Assembly (NCBI RefSeq): GCF_014075995.1
Contig: NZ_CP055153.1
Span: 4,898,001 to 4,962,000 of the forward strand
DNA length: 64,000 bases
Source: Adhaeribacter radiodurans
GTDB lineage: Bacteria; Bacteroidota; Bacteroidia; Cytophagales; Hymenobacteraceae
Direction of reading: 5' to 3'
The position numbers and the translations under genes are program-made. Shown in pieces: positions 17,858 to 27,822 of the stretch; position 1 is the first letter of the stretch; each line of letters opens with the position of its first letter. The notes beneath the pieces were generated by a model that saw only the letters and a list, made by a program, of their open reading frames with translations, did not search any database and was not told the DNA's origin.

Positions 17858-20533
17858 ATGAGTAGTTATGCTTGCCAACCGCCTAAAAACAATGATTATA
17901 ATAACCATAAATCTGCTATTTGGCAATCAGAGCAGTATGCAATATATCCGGATAAAGTAGTGCAGCAGGAATTTGCAGCCCATGCTCTATCACCAACTAA
18001 AATGACTTCAAATTATAAAAGTAAAGCGAAGGAATTTCAGAATCCGAAACTTACTTTTAAGTTCAGCATTAATGGCAAAGACAATGAAATGGTGCCGGGT
18101 GAAGATCACCAGTTTACCTGTATCGCGCAAAACGGCACCTGCGAAACACCTCTCATTACTTTTGGCGAGCCGTTGAAGTTAACCGGTAAAGTACCGGTTA
18201 ACACTTATCTCCCTCCCAACACTAAACTTAAAATTCGCCTAGATATGCGCCAGGTGCTGGAAGCTTTTAATATAGAGGGATTCTTTACGACATATAACGG
18301 CGATAAAATTTATAAAGAAGATTTTAAAGGGGTATTTGTAGCAGGCAACCCAGCTCCTTTAACCTGGGATTTCGACAACCTGGCCAACTACCCTGAACTG
18401 GAATTGAAAGACCCGTATGGAAACGGTATTTTTGAAGTTACTTTATTACTAACTTCGGATGAGGAAGATACTATTACTGCCTCTAATTGGGAATTATCTA
18501 AGGAAGTAGCTTCTTTTCCTCAGTATTCCTCTAACTATCCGGTGGTAGATGCCTTGTATAATCTGAGTCTGGAAGAAATGGTAAATGCCATAGAACCCGA
18601 TAGCACCTTCCGGACCGGAAAAGAATGGTCGGGTGTCTGGACGCGCGATATCAGCTATAGTATTATTTTATCTATGGCTATTCTGCAGCCCGAAGTGGCC
18701 CGTATTAGTTTGCTACGGAAAGTAACCAAGCACCAACGGATTATTCAGGATACCGGCACTGGGGGGGCTTACCCGATTTCCTCCGACCGGATAGTTTGGG
18801 CAATAGCCGCCTGGGAATTATACAAAGTAACCGGCGATATTAATTGGTTAAAAGAATCTTATCAGATTATTAAAAACTCGCTGGAAGATGATTTGAAAAA
18901 TGTGTATAATCCTAAAACCGGCTTGTTCAGGGGTGAGTCTTCTTTTTTGGATTGGCGCGAGCAAACCTACCCGGAATGGATGCAGCCCACTGATATTTTC
19001 GAATCGGAATGCTTGGGAACCAATGCCGTGTTTTACCAGGCCAGTAGCATTCTGGCGCAAATGGCCGAAATACTAAATGAAAAGTCAGTCGCTGAAAAAT
19101 ACCGCCAACTAGCCGAAAAAGTAAAAAAAGGAATAAACGAGCAATTGTGGTTACCCGAAAACGGCTATTATGGGCAATACGTATACGGGCGTAACTTTAA
19201 AATACTATCACCTAAAGCCGAAGCGCTGGGGGAAGCATTATGCGTGCTTTTTGATATTGCGGACTCTGAAAAGCAACAATCTATAGTAGCTAAAACGCCG
19301 GTTACGCCCTACGGCATACCCTGTATTTATCCGCAAATCCCAAATATTCCGCCTTACCACAATAACGCAGTATGGCCATTTGTGCAGTCGTACTGGTCTT
19401 TGGCAGCGGCAAAAGTAGGCAACAAGCAAGCGCTTACCGAAAGTATAAGTGCCATTTACCGGCCAGCTGCCCTCTTGTTAACCAATAAAGAAAACTTTGT
19501 GGCCAGTAACGGTGATTATGCCGGTACGCAAATTAACTCCAGTAATATGTTGTGGAGCCTGGCCGGTAATCTGAGTTTGATCTATAAAGTTATTTTCGGC
19601 ATGGATTTCCAGCCCAACTGCTTACAATTCAAACCCGTAGTACCACAAGCTTTTGCCGGAAACCGAACCCTGAAAAATTTTAAATACCGCCAGACTATCC
19701 TGGATATTTACTTAGAAGGCCACGGAAATAAGATTAAAACTGTTACGCTGGATAATAAAGCAATTCCTCAGGCGGAAATTCCGGCTCACCTCACCGGCCG
19801 GCACGTGCTGAAGATAGAGCTAGAAAATAACAGATTGTCCGGTAGCAAAATAAATAAAGTAGCGGTAGAGTTTTCGCCGATTTCACCCGAAGTTTCTTAC
19901 GCTAACGGCACCTTATCTTGGGAAGAAGTAGCAGATGCTAAATTTTACAAAGTAGTGCAGAATGGAAAAGAATTACTAAAATCAGAGAATACAAGCGTAA
20001 AAGTACTCGCCTCTGAATATTCTGAATACCAAGTAATAGCTGTAACCAGTAAAGGACACGAATCTTTTGCGAGTGAGCCGCTAGTAGTAACATCTGAAAA
20101 AAACACTCAATTACTAGAACTGGAAAAAAGTGTGGCTAAAGCTCATTCTTCTTACAAGGAAGCTTCCGGAATTGGATTTATAGAAATAAGTAAAGATAAA
20201 AGTGCAAGTTTAAACCTCCCGTTTACAGTAGCCGAACCCGGAATATACGCCATTGATTTCCGGTATGCCAACGGCGAAGGACCGATTAACACCAATAACA
20301 AATGCGCCATTCGCACGCTTAAAATAAATGATAATTTTTTAGGAACAATTGTTTTACCGCAGCGAGGTTCTAACGAATGGTCAGATTGGGGATTTTCGAA
20401 TGCGGTGCAGGTAAAACTCGAAAAAGGAACGCACCAACTTACTTTGGCTTTTGAGCCTGTAAATGAAAATATGAACGAAGAGGTAAACCGGGCCATGCTA
20501 GATTGTATACGGCTTACTAAAATTACTAATTAA
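17858..20533 (+). CDS. Six-hairpin glycosidase-like protein with FnIII-like and CBM-like C-terminal domains
   Basis: An 891-residue probable polysaccharide- or oligosaccharide-processing enzyme. The N-terminal 210 residues are beta-rich. About 225-620 form an (alpha/alpha)6 region with EWSGVWTRDISYS, resembling the WTRD motif of GH15/GH63-like and debranching enzymes, and later PYHNNAVWPF and a conserved W-rich turn. About 660-750 look fibronectin-III-like, and the end (about 755-891) resembles a CBM6/CBM35 domain (EPGIYAIDFRYANG). The annotated start lacks a full export signal, but the frame upstream encodes a hydrophobic stretch running into SSYAC with no usual start codon, so the true start is uncertain. 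Exact GH family not assigned. Confidence 0.78.
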   Translation: MSSYACQPPKNNDYNNHKSAIWQSEQYAIYPDKVVQQEFAAHALSPTKMTSNYKSKAKEFQNPKLTFKFSINGKDNEMVPGEDHQFTCIAQNGTCETPLITFGEPLKLTGKVPVNTYLPPNTKLKIRLDMRQVLEAFNIEGFFTTYNGDKIYKEDFKGVFVAGNPAPLTWDFDNLANYPELELKDPYGNGIFEVTLLLTSDEEDTITASNWELSKEVASFPQYSSNYPVVDALYNLSLEEMVNAIEPDSTFRTGKEWSGVWTRDISYSIILSMAILQPEVARISLLRKVTKHQRIIQDTGTGGAYPISSDRIVWAIAAWELYKVTGDINWLKESYQIIKNSLEDDLKNVYNPKTGLFRGESSFLDWREQTYPEWMQPTDIFESECLGTNAVFYQASSILAQMAEILNEKSVAEKYRQLAEKVKKGINEQLWLPENGYYGQYVYGRNFKILSPKAEALGEALCVLFDIADSEKQQSIVAKTPVTPYGIPCIYPQIPNIPPYHNNAVWPFVQSYWSLAAAKVGNKQALTESISAIYRPAALLLTNKENFVASNGDYAGTQINSSNMLWSLAGNLSLIYKVIFGMDFQPNCLQFKPVVPQAFAGNRTLKNFKYRQTILDIYLEGHGNKIKTVTLDNKAIPQAEIPAHLTGRHVLKIELENNRLSGSKINKVAVEFSPISPEVSYANGTLSWEEVADAKFYKVVQNGKELLKSENTSVKVLASEYSEYQVIAVTSKGHESFASEPLVVTSEKNTQLLELEKSVAKAHSSYKEASGIGFIEISKDKSASLNLPFTVAEPGIYAIDFRYANGEGPINTNNKCAIRTLKINDNFLGTIVLPQRGSNEWSDWGFSNAVQVKLEKGTHQLTLAFEPVNENMNEEVNRAMLDCIRLTKITN

Positions 20534-20758
20534 ACCAGCTCTGCGGCTCTGTAGAAACATTTTACGCAGCAATTTTGGCTTATAATAAGTACAAGTATAG
20601 CCCAACTTAATTAATTTTTCTTTGCTTTAAAATAAAACTGGTACAAGTTGGTCTGCTGCTTTGAATTGCTATTAACCTAATTTATTTTTATTTTAATGAA
20701 GCTTATTCATTAATCAAAACTAGTTTGTATTTCTGGCAGCCTTATTATTTAACACGTT

Positions 20759-21922
20759 ATGCAGCGGATCAGCGTTATTGATTTTACCCGAGGCTTGGTA
20801 ATGATTATTATGGCCTTAGATCATACCCGTGATTTGCTGCACGTAAGTTCCCTCACCCAGGATCCTACTAATTTAGCTTCTACCACGCCCCTCTTGTTTT
20901 TTACCCGCTGGATAACGCATTTATGCGCGCCTATATTTGTTTTTCTGTCCGGCACCTCGGCTTATCTTTCGCTGCAAAGAAACCATAATGTAGCCGAAGG
21001 ACGAAAATTTTTACTAAAACGAGGGCTTTGGCTGGTACTTTTAGAATTCACGGTAATTTCGTTTGGTATTTGGTTTGATTTAAAATTTCGAACTTTATTT
21101 TTCCAGGTGATTGCCGCCATTGGCTTTAGTTTTATGATATTAGCCTTACTGTTAAAGCTAAGTCCTCGAACCATTGGAATAATCGGCTTAATTATCGTCC
21201 TCGGGCATAATCTTTTTCCTTTAATCCCATTAGGAACAGGCTCTCTACTTGCTCAAGCAGTTTCGGCTTTATTTATTCCAAATATTTTTCAAGTTACCCC
21301 GCAGCTTACCTTTTTTATAGGCTACCCGCTTATTCCGTGGTTAGGAATTATGTTAATTGGGTACGCCGTCGGACCTTTATTTGCCTTACCGATAGCTCAA
21401 CGGAAACGCTTTTTTTTACGAGCCGGTTTGGCAACCCTCGTCTTTTTTGCCCTTCTTCGGTTCAGTAATGTGTATGGCGATCCCAGAGGTTGGGAAATGC
21501 AGAAAGCGGATTTATTTACTTTTTTATCTTTTATAAACACCACTAAATACCCGCCTTCTTTGCTGTATAGCTGCATGACTTTGGGTATTTTATTTTTAAT
21601 TATCTGGTTGGTAGATGGTATTCAAAACAAGGTGGTTCAGATAATAAATACTTACGGAAAAGTACCTTTATTTTACTATATTCTTCATTGGTATTTGCTG
21701 CACCTTACTTTATTGGCTATGGTTTTTCTGCAAGGCTTTCATTGGGAAGATTTGCAATTCGGGACTTTTCAGTTCGGACGGCCCAAACAACCAAGCGGGG
21801 TAGAATTACCTATTGTTTACTTCATTTGGTTGAGTGTAGTGGTGGCTTTATATCCTTTATGCCATTGGTACCAGAACTACAAAGCCACTCATCCGGAGAA
21901 AACCTGGCTGCGGTATTTATAA
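20759..21922 (+). CDS. DUF1624/heparan-alpha-glucosaminide N-acetyltransferase-like membrane protein
   Basis: This 387-residue inner-membrane protein starts RISVIDFTRGLVMIIMALDHTRD, the hallmark of the DUF1624/HGSNAT catalytic family: an Asp-Arg pair, then a His in the first membrane helix. About ten hydrophobic segments follow, including LFYYILHWYLLHL near the end, also typical. Members are thought to move acetyl groups across the membrane onto sugars; the bacterial substrate is generally unknown. It precedes a DUF1801 gene by 23 bases and follows the glycosidase-like gene by 225. A link to sugar modification with that gene is possible but not shown. Confidence 0.88.
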   Translation: MQRISVIDFTRGLVMIIMALDHTRDLLHVSSLTQDPTNLASTTPLLFFTRWITHLCAPIFVFLSGTSAYLSLQRNHNVAEGRKFLLKRGLWLVLLEFTVISFGIWFDLKFRTLFFQVIAAIGFSFMILALLLKLSPRTIGIIGLIIVLGHNLFPLIPLGTGSLLAQAVSALFIPNIFQVTPQLTFFIGYPLIPWLGIMLIGYAVGPLFALPIAQRKRFFLRAGLATLVFFALLRFSNVYGDPRGWEMQKADLFTFLSFINTTKYPPSLLYSCMTLGILFLIIWLVDGIQNKVVQIINTYGKVPLFYYILHWYLLHLTLLAMVFLQGFHWEDLQFGTFQFGRPKQPSGVELPIVYFIWLSVVVALYPLCHWYQNYKATHPEKTWLRYL

Positions 21923-21945
21923 GTTTATTACGGCAAATATAAAAT

Positions 21946-22401
21946 ATGCAAAGCATAGCCTTAACTCCCGAACACTACTTAGGAACGCTACCCGAAGATC
22001 GGAAGCAAGCCATACAAGAACTAAGAAATACCATTAAGCAAAATTTGCCGCCTGGTTTTACCGAAGTAATGAGTTCCGGAATGATTGGCTACGTGGTTCC
22101 TTTATCGCTTTATCCATCGGGCTACCACTGTAATCCGCAACTACCTTTGCCTTTTATTAATATTGCTTCGCAAAAAAACTTTATTGCCGTGTACCATATG
22201 GGTTTGTACGCCAATCCCGACTTACTAAATTGGTTTAAATCAGCATACACAAAACAGGTTAAAACTAAACTGGATATGGGCAAAAGCTGCATCCGGTTTA
22301 AGAAAGTTGATCAAATACCTTATGGTCTAATAGGAGAACTTGCCGCCAAAATACCACCACAACAATGGATTGAAACTTACGAAAGGCAGGTAAAAAGGTG
22401 A
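21946..22401 (+). CDS. DUF1801 domain-containing protein
   Basis: This 151-residue cytosolic protein is a DUF1801 (YdhG-like) member, recognised from LPEDRKQAIQELRNTIKQNLP, GMIGYVV, then IASQKNFIAVYHMGLY and the end LIGELAAKIPPQQWIETYE. Family function is not established; related folds include YdhG/YjbR-type small proteins. No catalytic residues can be named. It starts 23 bases after the DUF1624-type gene and probably shares its transcript, though the two functions have no evident link. Transcription ends at the hairpin at 22862. Confidence 0.88.
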   Translation: MQSIALTPEHYLGTLPEDRKQAIQELRNTIKQNLPPGFTEVMSSGMIGYVVPLSLYPSGYHCNPQLPLPFINIASQKNFIAVYHMGLYANPDLLNWFKSAYTKQVKTKLDMGKSCIRFKKVDQIPYGLIGELAAKIPPQQWIETYERQVKR

Positions 22402-22861
22402 TATTAATAATAAGACAGAAATTTGCTAATTAAATTTATATCTACTACCAGGTATATTTACTAATTACCATAAGAGTATATTATAAAGAAGCCAACCCGA
22501 TAGATATTGAAAACAGGGATATCAAAAACTTGCCGGAACAATAGATTGATGATAGCTACTTCGTCCACTTTGGTCCTCCTGGCAGGAACTAACCAGCAGT
22601 AAAGAAGAACGGATCATAGATAATAAAGGAGATTACCTGCTATAACTTGCCAGACCACATTACTGCAGGCACTCTAAATTGGTTAGATCCTCCCTGGAGG
22701 ACAGAAGTAATTAAAAATACTGTTTCAAACTACTATTTCCGACAATCCTGTTTCTAAAACCTGCTGGTCTTGAACTATTTAAGGTTCTTTTTACTATGTG
22801 GTATTATTTATTTTCAGGAAGAAAGCTTTTAGTAGAAACAAATGGTGGCATTCAAGCAAAT
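22402..22861. other. Intergenic region without recognised genes
   Basis: About 460 bases between convergent genes. The base composition is less AT-rich in its middle than most spacers here, which may mean a decayed gene, but I find no open frame or similarity I can name. Confidence 0.45.
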
Positions 22862-22892
22862 AAAAAAGGCAGGTAGAGCACCTGCCTTTTTT
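22862..22892. terminator. Bidirectional hairpin terminator
   Basis: A perfect 13-bp stem: A6 plus GGCAGGT, loop AGAGC, ACCTGCC plus T6. It lies between the convergent DUF1801 gene and the SusD gene and provides a T-tract on both strands. Confidence 0.92.
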
Positions 22893-22930
22893 ATAAATTA
22901 ATAGAATACTCTATTTAAATATTTTCTATT

Positions 22931-24409
22931 TTATTGTTTATCCCACCAAACTGGTATTTGCACCGCTTGTAAAAACGCCGAAGGAACTTCCGATGGAATG
23001 TTAGTCGGGTTGTAGGATCTTTCGGAAGAAGGATAAGGGAACCTAACCGGAATACTTTCAATTACGGGTCCCACCTCTAATTCTGTATCCGGATAAGTTT
23101 CGGTATTTAAAGGTAGATTTGGATAACCAGTTCTTCTGAAATCATTATAAGACTCAAACTGCAAATAATTAGCAATGTATTTTTCGGTCATTATTTGCTC
23201 ATAAGCAGTTGCAGGAAGTAATGGATTAGCCGTTTGGTAAGCTTCTATTGTTGCCGCATTAATTCCGTACATGTCCATTGAAGCCGCAATACCATCGTTG
23301 TAAGCGGTAACTACCGCCGGAGTAACAGTTTTACCAGCTTTTAAAAATTCTGCTTCTGCTCTGATAAAAGGAACTTCGGCATAAATTAAAAGATAAAGTG
23401 GCGCATCTGCTTTACTGTAAAAAGTGCCAATAGCCGAGTAGTTGGCTAGGCCGGTAGGAGTAGCATCATTCGTAACCCCTACGTATTGACCTTCATTATC
23501 TCCTTCCGCCACCGGATCTACCTGGTACTGTAACCGTGGGTCAGTTTTAGAATTTAACAAATTGATATAAAAAATAGAAGGTTTATAAGCAGTACTCCAT
23601 TTTCCATCTATTGTATATTGGTACCAAGGGTTTTCGGCGTTAGGGGCATTTACGTAATTAAATTCAGGCATTTCGTCGTTACTAGAGAAAGCACCTGCAT
23701 CTAATGCCTGCAAAGCTAAATCAGCTTGCGTAGCAGCGTTATAACCGGGCGCATTGGATAGCCGTAAGTAAAAGCGAGCCTTTAAAGTGTGGGCTAATTT
23801 TTGCCACATTGCCATATCACCACCATAGATAAAATCTTCAGATCCGGGCTGAGCACCAGTGGTTTTACCAGCATCTACTATAGCTTCATCCAATAATACC
23901 TGTATGCGCTTATAAATATCTTCCTGCTTGTCGTAGGTAGGTTTTGTAACACCTGTTTCGCCCTGGAAAGCTTGAGTGAAAGGAGCATCGCCAAAAGCAT
24001 CTGTAACGTACGACATGTTCCAGGCTAATATAATTTTAGCTATCGCGCTGTAAGCCGGATTACCGTTCTGATCTGCTTTGGCAATCAGTTCGGTGCTGGT
24101 TTTCATTATATCCGTGTAAGAAGAATAGCGCCAGAAGTTATCGGTTTCATTGGCCGTTAACCGGTATTGACCTTCGTGAGGTCCCGTACCCGCAAATGCA
24201 AGATACTTGGTCCAGTTAGAAGAAATACGCACCGGAAAACCACCGGCTACCTCGTACGAAAATGTACTCAGAATAGCCGGTAACATTAACTTTTCCGTTA
24301 CTTCTTTAGGAGCATTCGGATCGTAATTGATATCAAGATAGTTTTCGCAACTGTAAAATGTGGCCGAAAACAAACTTATAATTAGAAGTAAAAAACTTTT
24401 TCTTTTCAT
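22931..24409 (-). CDS. SusD/RagB-family nutrient-binding lipoprotein (pair 1)
   Basis: This 492-residue surface lipoprotein is a SusD-like_2 member that captures a nutrient for its SusC channel. The lipobox Cys is 21 (FYSCENY), followed by LDINYDPNAPKEV, the family hallmark near the mature N-terminus. The middle TPR-like helices show WQKLAHTLKARFYLRLSN, and the end PYPSSERSYN with IPVWWDK is typical. It begins 15 bases after its SusC partner's stop on the same strand and is followed by a strong terminator, so the SusC-SusD pair is the whole transcription unit. No glycanase genes adjoin, so a protein or peptide ligand is as possible as a glycan. Confidence 0.94.
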   Translation of the reverse strand: MKRKSFLLLIISLFSATFYSCENYLDINYDPNAPKEVTEKLMLPAILSTFSYEVAGGFPVRISSNWTKYLAFAGTGPHEGQYRLTANETDNFWRYSSYTDIMKTSTELIAKADQNGNPAYSAIAKIILAWNMSYVTDAFGDAPFTQAFQGETGVTKPTYDKQEDIYKRIQVLLDEAIVDAGKTTGAQPGSEDFIYGGDMAMWQKLAHTLKARFYLRLSNAPGYNAATQADLALQALDAGAFSSNDEMPEFNYVNAPNAENPWYQYTIDGKWSTAYKPSIFYINLLNSKTDPRLQYQVDPVAEGDNEGQYVGVTNDATPTGLANYSAIGTFYSKADAPLYLLIYAEVPFIRAEAEFLKAGKTVTPAVVTAYNDGIAASMDMYGINAATIEAYQTANPLLPATAYEQIMTEKYIANYLQFESYNDFRRTGYPNLPLNTETYPDTELEVGPVIESIPVRFPYPSSERSYNPTNIPSEVPSAFLQAVQIPVWWDKQ

Positions 24410-24424
24410 GATTGAATTAGGTAA

Positions 24425-27400
24425 TTAAAATTGAATGTTTACCCCGAAAGTATAGCCTTTGGTAGAAGGAGTTACCGCGTGGTAAAAACCCTGCGCATTG
24501 GTATTTCCTAATAAGTTACCTTCCGGATCACCGTAGCTAAAATCGGTGCTGCGCCACAGATTACGACCGGTTGCAGAAAAACTAACGGCCTGAAATGGAG
24601 TTTTAGACAATAAAGACTGAGGTAAAGAATAACTTAAGGTAACTTCTCTTAATTTAACAAAGCTGCCATCTTCCACAAAGTTTTCATCAACAGCAGAATA
24701 CCAGTTTAGGAAATAATCCTGGTCACGCACAACAGGAGTAGTATTAGGAGAACCATCTTCTTTAACGCCATCGTAAACAATGGTAGTATTTCTTTGCTCT
24801 GTTACTTTAGCAGTACCATAGAAAGTTGAATAGAATAAGTCCATATTCATGATATCGCCGCCTTTACGGGCATCAAATAAAGCTGATAAGGATATACTTT
24901 TATAAGTAAAAGTATTGCGCAAGCCACCTGCCCATTTGGGAGTAGCATTACCAATTGGTCCTAACTCATCGGCTAAAACAGGTAAACCATCATCGCCAAT
25001 AACCATTTTTCCGTCTTGGTTGCGTTTAAAGCCTTGTCCCCAGATAACGCCGTAGCCGTAAGTTTTATCGGCTCTAATTTGAGGAGATTCAAAACCGCCT
25101 AAGAAAATGTTATCTACTCCTTCGGCAATAGATTTAAGCCGGTAATCGTTTTTACCATAGTTTAACTGAACATCCCAGGTAAAATCTTTTACCGTAATAG
25201 GAGTAGCTAGTACTGTTAATTCAATACCTTTATTTTGAATTTCACCAGCATTAATTACGCGCTCCACAAAACCACTGGAAGAACTAATCTCTTGTTGCAG
25301 AATTTGCGATTTACTTACTTTATCATAAAGAGAAACATCTACTCCTAAACGGTTTTTAAAGAATTTTAAATCGGCTCCAATTTCTTTTTCCGTTACAATT
25401 TCCGGAATCAAGTTATTGTTGGTTAACAAAGTACCGGTTTGAAAAGCATTAATTCCCTGGAACGGAAAGTTGATATTACCTCTTTGACCATCACCTGGGT
25501 TTGCATGCTGATACGTTTGATTGGTTAAGTATTCACTGGCATCGTTACCTGCCTGCGCGTAAGATACCCGTAGTTTACCATAAGGGAAGTACGTGTTATT
25601 AGCCAAGCCAAGAACTTCGGTAAATACAAAACCCAAAGATACAGATGGATAGAAGTAGGAATTATTACCTGCTGGTAACGTAGAAGACCAGTCGTTTCTG
25701 GCGGTTAAATTCAGGAATAAGTAATTTTTGTAATCTACGGTAGCACTAGCATAAAGACCGATTAATCTTCTTTCCGAATCGGCTTGGAAAGGTTGGGTAG
25801 ATTCAACGTTGGTTATGTCGTAGAAGCCAGGTTGACCCAAGTTAAAACCTTGAATGGTTCTGCTAGTGTATTTACGCTGATTTACGTTGTGGCCAATTAA
25901 AGCATTTAAAACCCAGTCTTCGCTAAAGTTTTTGTTAATTGCCAGAATCAAGTCGTTGTTTAACTGAGTTCTTTTGATTAACGATTCAAACATTCTACCA
26001 TTCGGCACCGAAAGGGTTCCAATATTTACATGTTCCTTTTGGTTATCAGTGTAGGTATCTAAACCTACCCGGTTAGTTAATTTTAACCACGGCAAAATTT
26101 CCAGCGTAGCTTCATTGGAGGCAATAATTCTATCTACTGTAGTTGGCATTGTAGAATTTTTCGTTAACCAGTAAGGGTTATTAAAACCAGTGCCAGTTGT
26201 CCAGCTTAAATTTCCAGCTTGATCATAAGCCGCTTTGTTGTCGAAGCTAATCGGAGCAAAGTTTAAACTGTACAAATAAGACCGTTTAGTATTACCCTCC
26301 GGCATTCTTTGGTTATCTGAATTAATGTAGTTTACCGAAGTACTAACATTAAACTTTTCGCTTAACTGCGAAGTGAAGCTGGCTAATACGCTATTGCGTT
26401 TAAAAGTGTTGTTAGGTACAATACCTTGTTGATTGAGGTTAGAATAGGTTAGGATGTACGTTGATTTTTCGCCACCACCGCTAATAGAGATAGAGTTGTT
26501 CCAAACCTGGCCCGTGCGGTAAAAATCTTTTCTCGGATCAAAAACGCGCGGCATTCCAATAGAATCAATTACTGCCTGATCAACAGAATCGCGGTGAGGC
26601 CCCCAGCTGGTTGTTCCTTGCGTAGCGCCATTTGGTGTTTGCGCATAACCGCCCTGACCCAATGGCAAACCGTTCCGGTACAAACCATTTAAACCTTGCA
26701 GGTATTTGTTTTGATAACCTTCGGTAATTGCATCATCGAATGCAACACTTGATGATAATGTTACTCTTGGATATTTCCGGTCAACAGATTTTTGTCCTTT
26801 TTTAGTGGTAATTAAGATAACCCCAAAAGCCCCTCTGGAACCATATAATGCCGTAGCAGAGGCTCCCTTTAGTACCGTTACATTTTCAATAATATTAGGG
26901 TCAATATCAATACCCCGGTTACCAGCATAACCATTAAATAAGGCACTCTCCGTATTTTCTGAAAGACCCCGGTTTGTAGAGTTATCAATCGGAATACCAT
27001 CTACTACAAATAAAGGCTGGTTATTGCCTGTTAAAGAAGTATTACCTCTAATAACGATCCGGGAAGAGGAACCCGCCTGGCCACCGGAGTTATTAATTTG
27101 CACCCCAGCTACTTTACCAGCCAGTGCATTTACCAGGTTAGGCTCTCTTGAATTTAAGATTTGTTGTGGAGCCACATTCTGGGCAGCATAACCTAAAGTT
27201 CTTTTCTCCCGCTCTACGCCTAAAGCAGTTACCACTACTTCCTGTAATTGTTTAGCATCTACAGGCAGGGTAACATTTAAAACAGTAGATGTACCAACAG
27301 GACGCTCTTGTGTAAGATAGCCGATAAAACTATACACCAAAGTTTGCCCATTAGCAGGAACTTGAAGAGAGTAATTACCTTCTGTATCCGTTGATGTTCC

Positions 27401-27553
27401 CGTGGAAGTTCCTTTCACCAATACCGTTACGCCCGGCAGACCTTGGTTGTTAGAACCATCGGTAACTTTACCGGTAATGGTTCTGTCTTGAGCTTTGGCC
27501 TGCAGCAGAAGCATCGTAAACAGGAGAAAACTCAATAGTAAAATTTTTTTCAT
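24425..27553 (-). CDS. SusC/RagA-family TonB-linked outer-membrane channel (pair 1)
   Basis: This 1042-residue importer forms the outer-membrane barrel under its SusD lid. It has a signal peptide (to about residue 21, AKAQ), a CarboxypepD_reg domain (about 24-105, GLPGVTVLVKGTSTGTSTD), a SusC box region (EVVVTALGVEREKRTLGYA), a plug with VRIRG-type motif (RIVIRGNTSLTGNNQPLFVVDGIPI contains it) and ILITTKKG, and a barrel ending FGVNIQF. Length and order match the family. Its N-terminal third is clearly paralogous to the second SusC at 29266-32541. A -7 element lies at 27597, giving about a 40-base leader. Confidence 0.95.
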   Translation of the reverse strand: MKKILLLSFLLFTMLLLQAKAQDRTITGKVTDGSNNQGLPGVTVLVKGTSTGTSTDTEGNYSLQVPANGQTLVYSFIGYLTQERPVGTSTVLNVTLPVDAKQLQEVVVTALGVEREKRTLGYAAQNVAPQQILNSREPNLVNALAGKVAGVQINNSGGQAGSSSRIVIRGNTSLTGNNQPLFVVDGIPIDNSTNRGLSENTESALFNGYAGNRGIDIDPNIIENVTVLKGASATALYGSRGAFGVILITTKKGQKSVDRKYPRVTLSSSVAFDDAITEGYQNKYLQGLNGLYRNGLPLGQGGYAQTPNGATQGTTSWGPHRDSVDQAVIDSIGMPRVFDPRKDFYRTGQVWNNSISISGGGEKSTYILTYSNLNQQGIVPNNTFKRNSVLASFTSQLSEKFNVSTSVNYINSDNQRMPEGNTKRSYLYSLNFAPISFDNKAAYDQAGNLSWTTGTGFNNPYWLTKNSTMPTTVDRIIASNEATLEILPWLKLTNRVGLDTYTDNQKEHVNIGTLSVPNGRMFESLIKRTQLNNDLILAINKNFSEDWVLNALIGHNVNQRKYTSRTIQGFNLGQPGFYDITNVESTQPFQADSERRLIGLYASATVDYKNYLFLNLTARNDWSSTLPAGNNSYFYPSVSLGFVFTEVLGLANNTYFPYGKLRVSYAQAGNDASEYLTNQTYQHANPGDGQRGNINFPFQGINAFQTGTLLTNNNLIPEIVTEKEIGADLKFFKNRLGVDVSLYDKVSKSQILQQEISSSSGFVERVINAGEIQNKGIELTVLATPITVKDFTWDVQLNYGKNDYRLKSIAEGVDNIFLGGFESPQIRADKTYGYGVIWGQGFKRNQDGKMVIGDDGLPVLADELGPIGNATPKWAGGLRNTFTYKSISLSALFDARKGGDIMNMDLFYSTFYGTAKVTEQRNTTIVYDGVKEDGSPNTTPVVRDQDYFLNWYSAVDENFVEDGSFVKLREVTLSYSLPQSLLSKTPFQAVSFSATGRNLWRSTDFSYGDPEGNLLGNTNAQGFYHAVTPSTKGYTFGVNIQF

Positions 27554-27596
27554 TTTTGTTTGATTTGATAGATAATAATACTTAGGTACAATTTAC

Positions 27597-27604
27597 CAAA
27601 ATTA
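27597..27604 (-). promoter_or_regulatory. -7 promoter element for SusC/SusD pair 1
   Basis: TAATTTTG on the minus strand matches TAnnTTTG exactly, 43 bases from the SusC ATG at 27553. No -33 TTTG is seen at 19 bases. It lies downstream of the pair 2 terminator, so the pairs can be transcribed separately. Confidence 0.5.
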
Positions 27605-27762
27605 GCTAGTAAATAAAAAACGATACTACTTTTTAATTTATAATCTTAAATTTTTATTGCCGCTGATTGAAAAAACAATTAATAATTCCTGATTCGATTA
27701 AAAATTGTTCTTACTTAATCATACATAAGTAACTATTTACTAATAGCTGGTTTGCAAGTTCA

Positions 27763-27806
27763 GATTATAAAAAAAGGCGAACCATGGTTCGCCTTTTTTT
27801 ATAATC
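27763..27806 (-). terminator. 44-base perfect palindrome terminator
   Basis: Two 22-base arms, each with a seven-base A or T run and GGCGAACC, meet around a central CCATGG. It lies 16 bases after the pair 2 SusD stop. It would end that transcript and insulate pair 1. Confidence 0.92.
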
Positions 27807-27822
27807 AATAAATTACTAAAAT

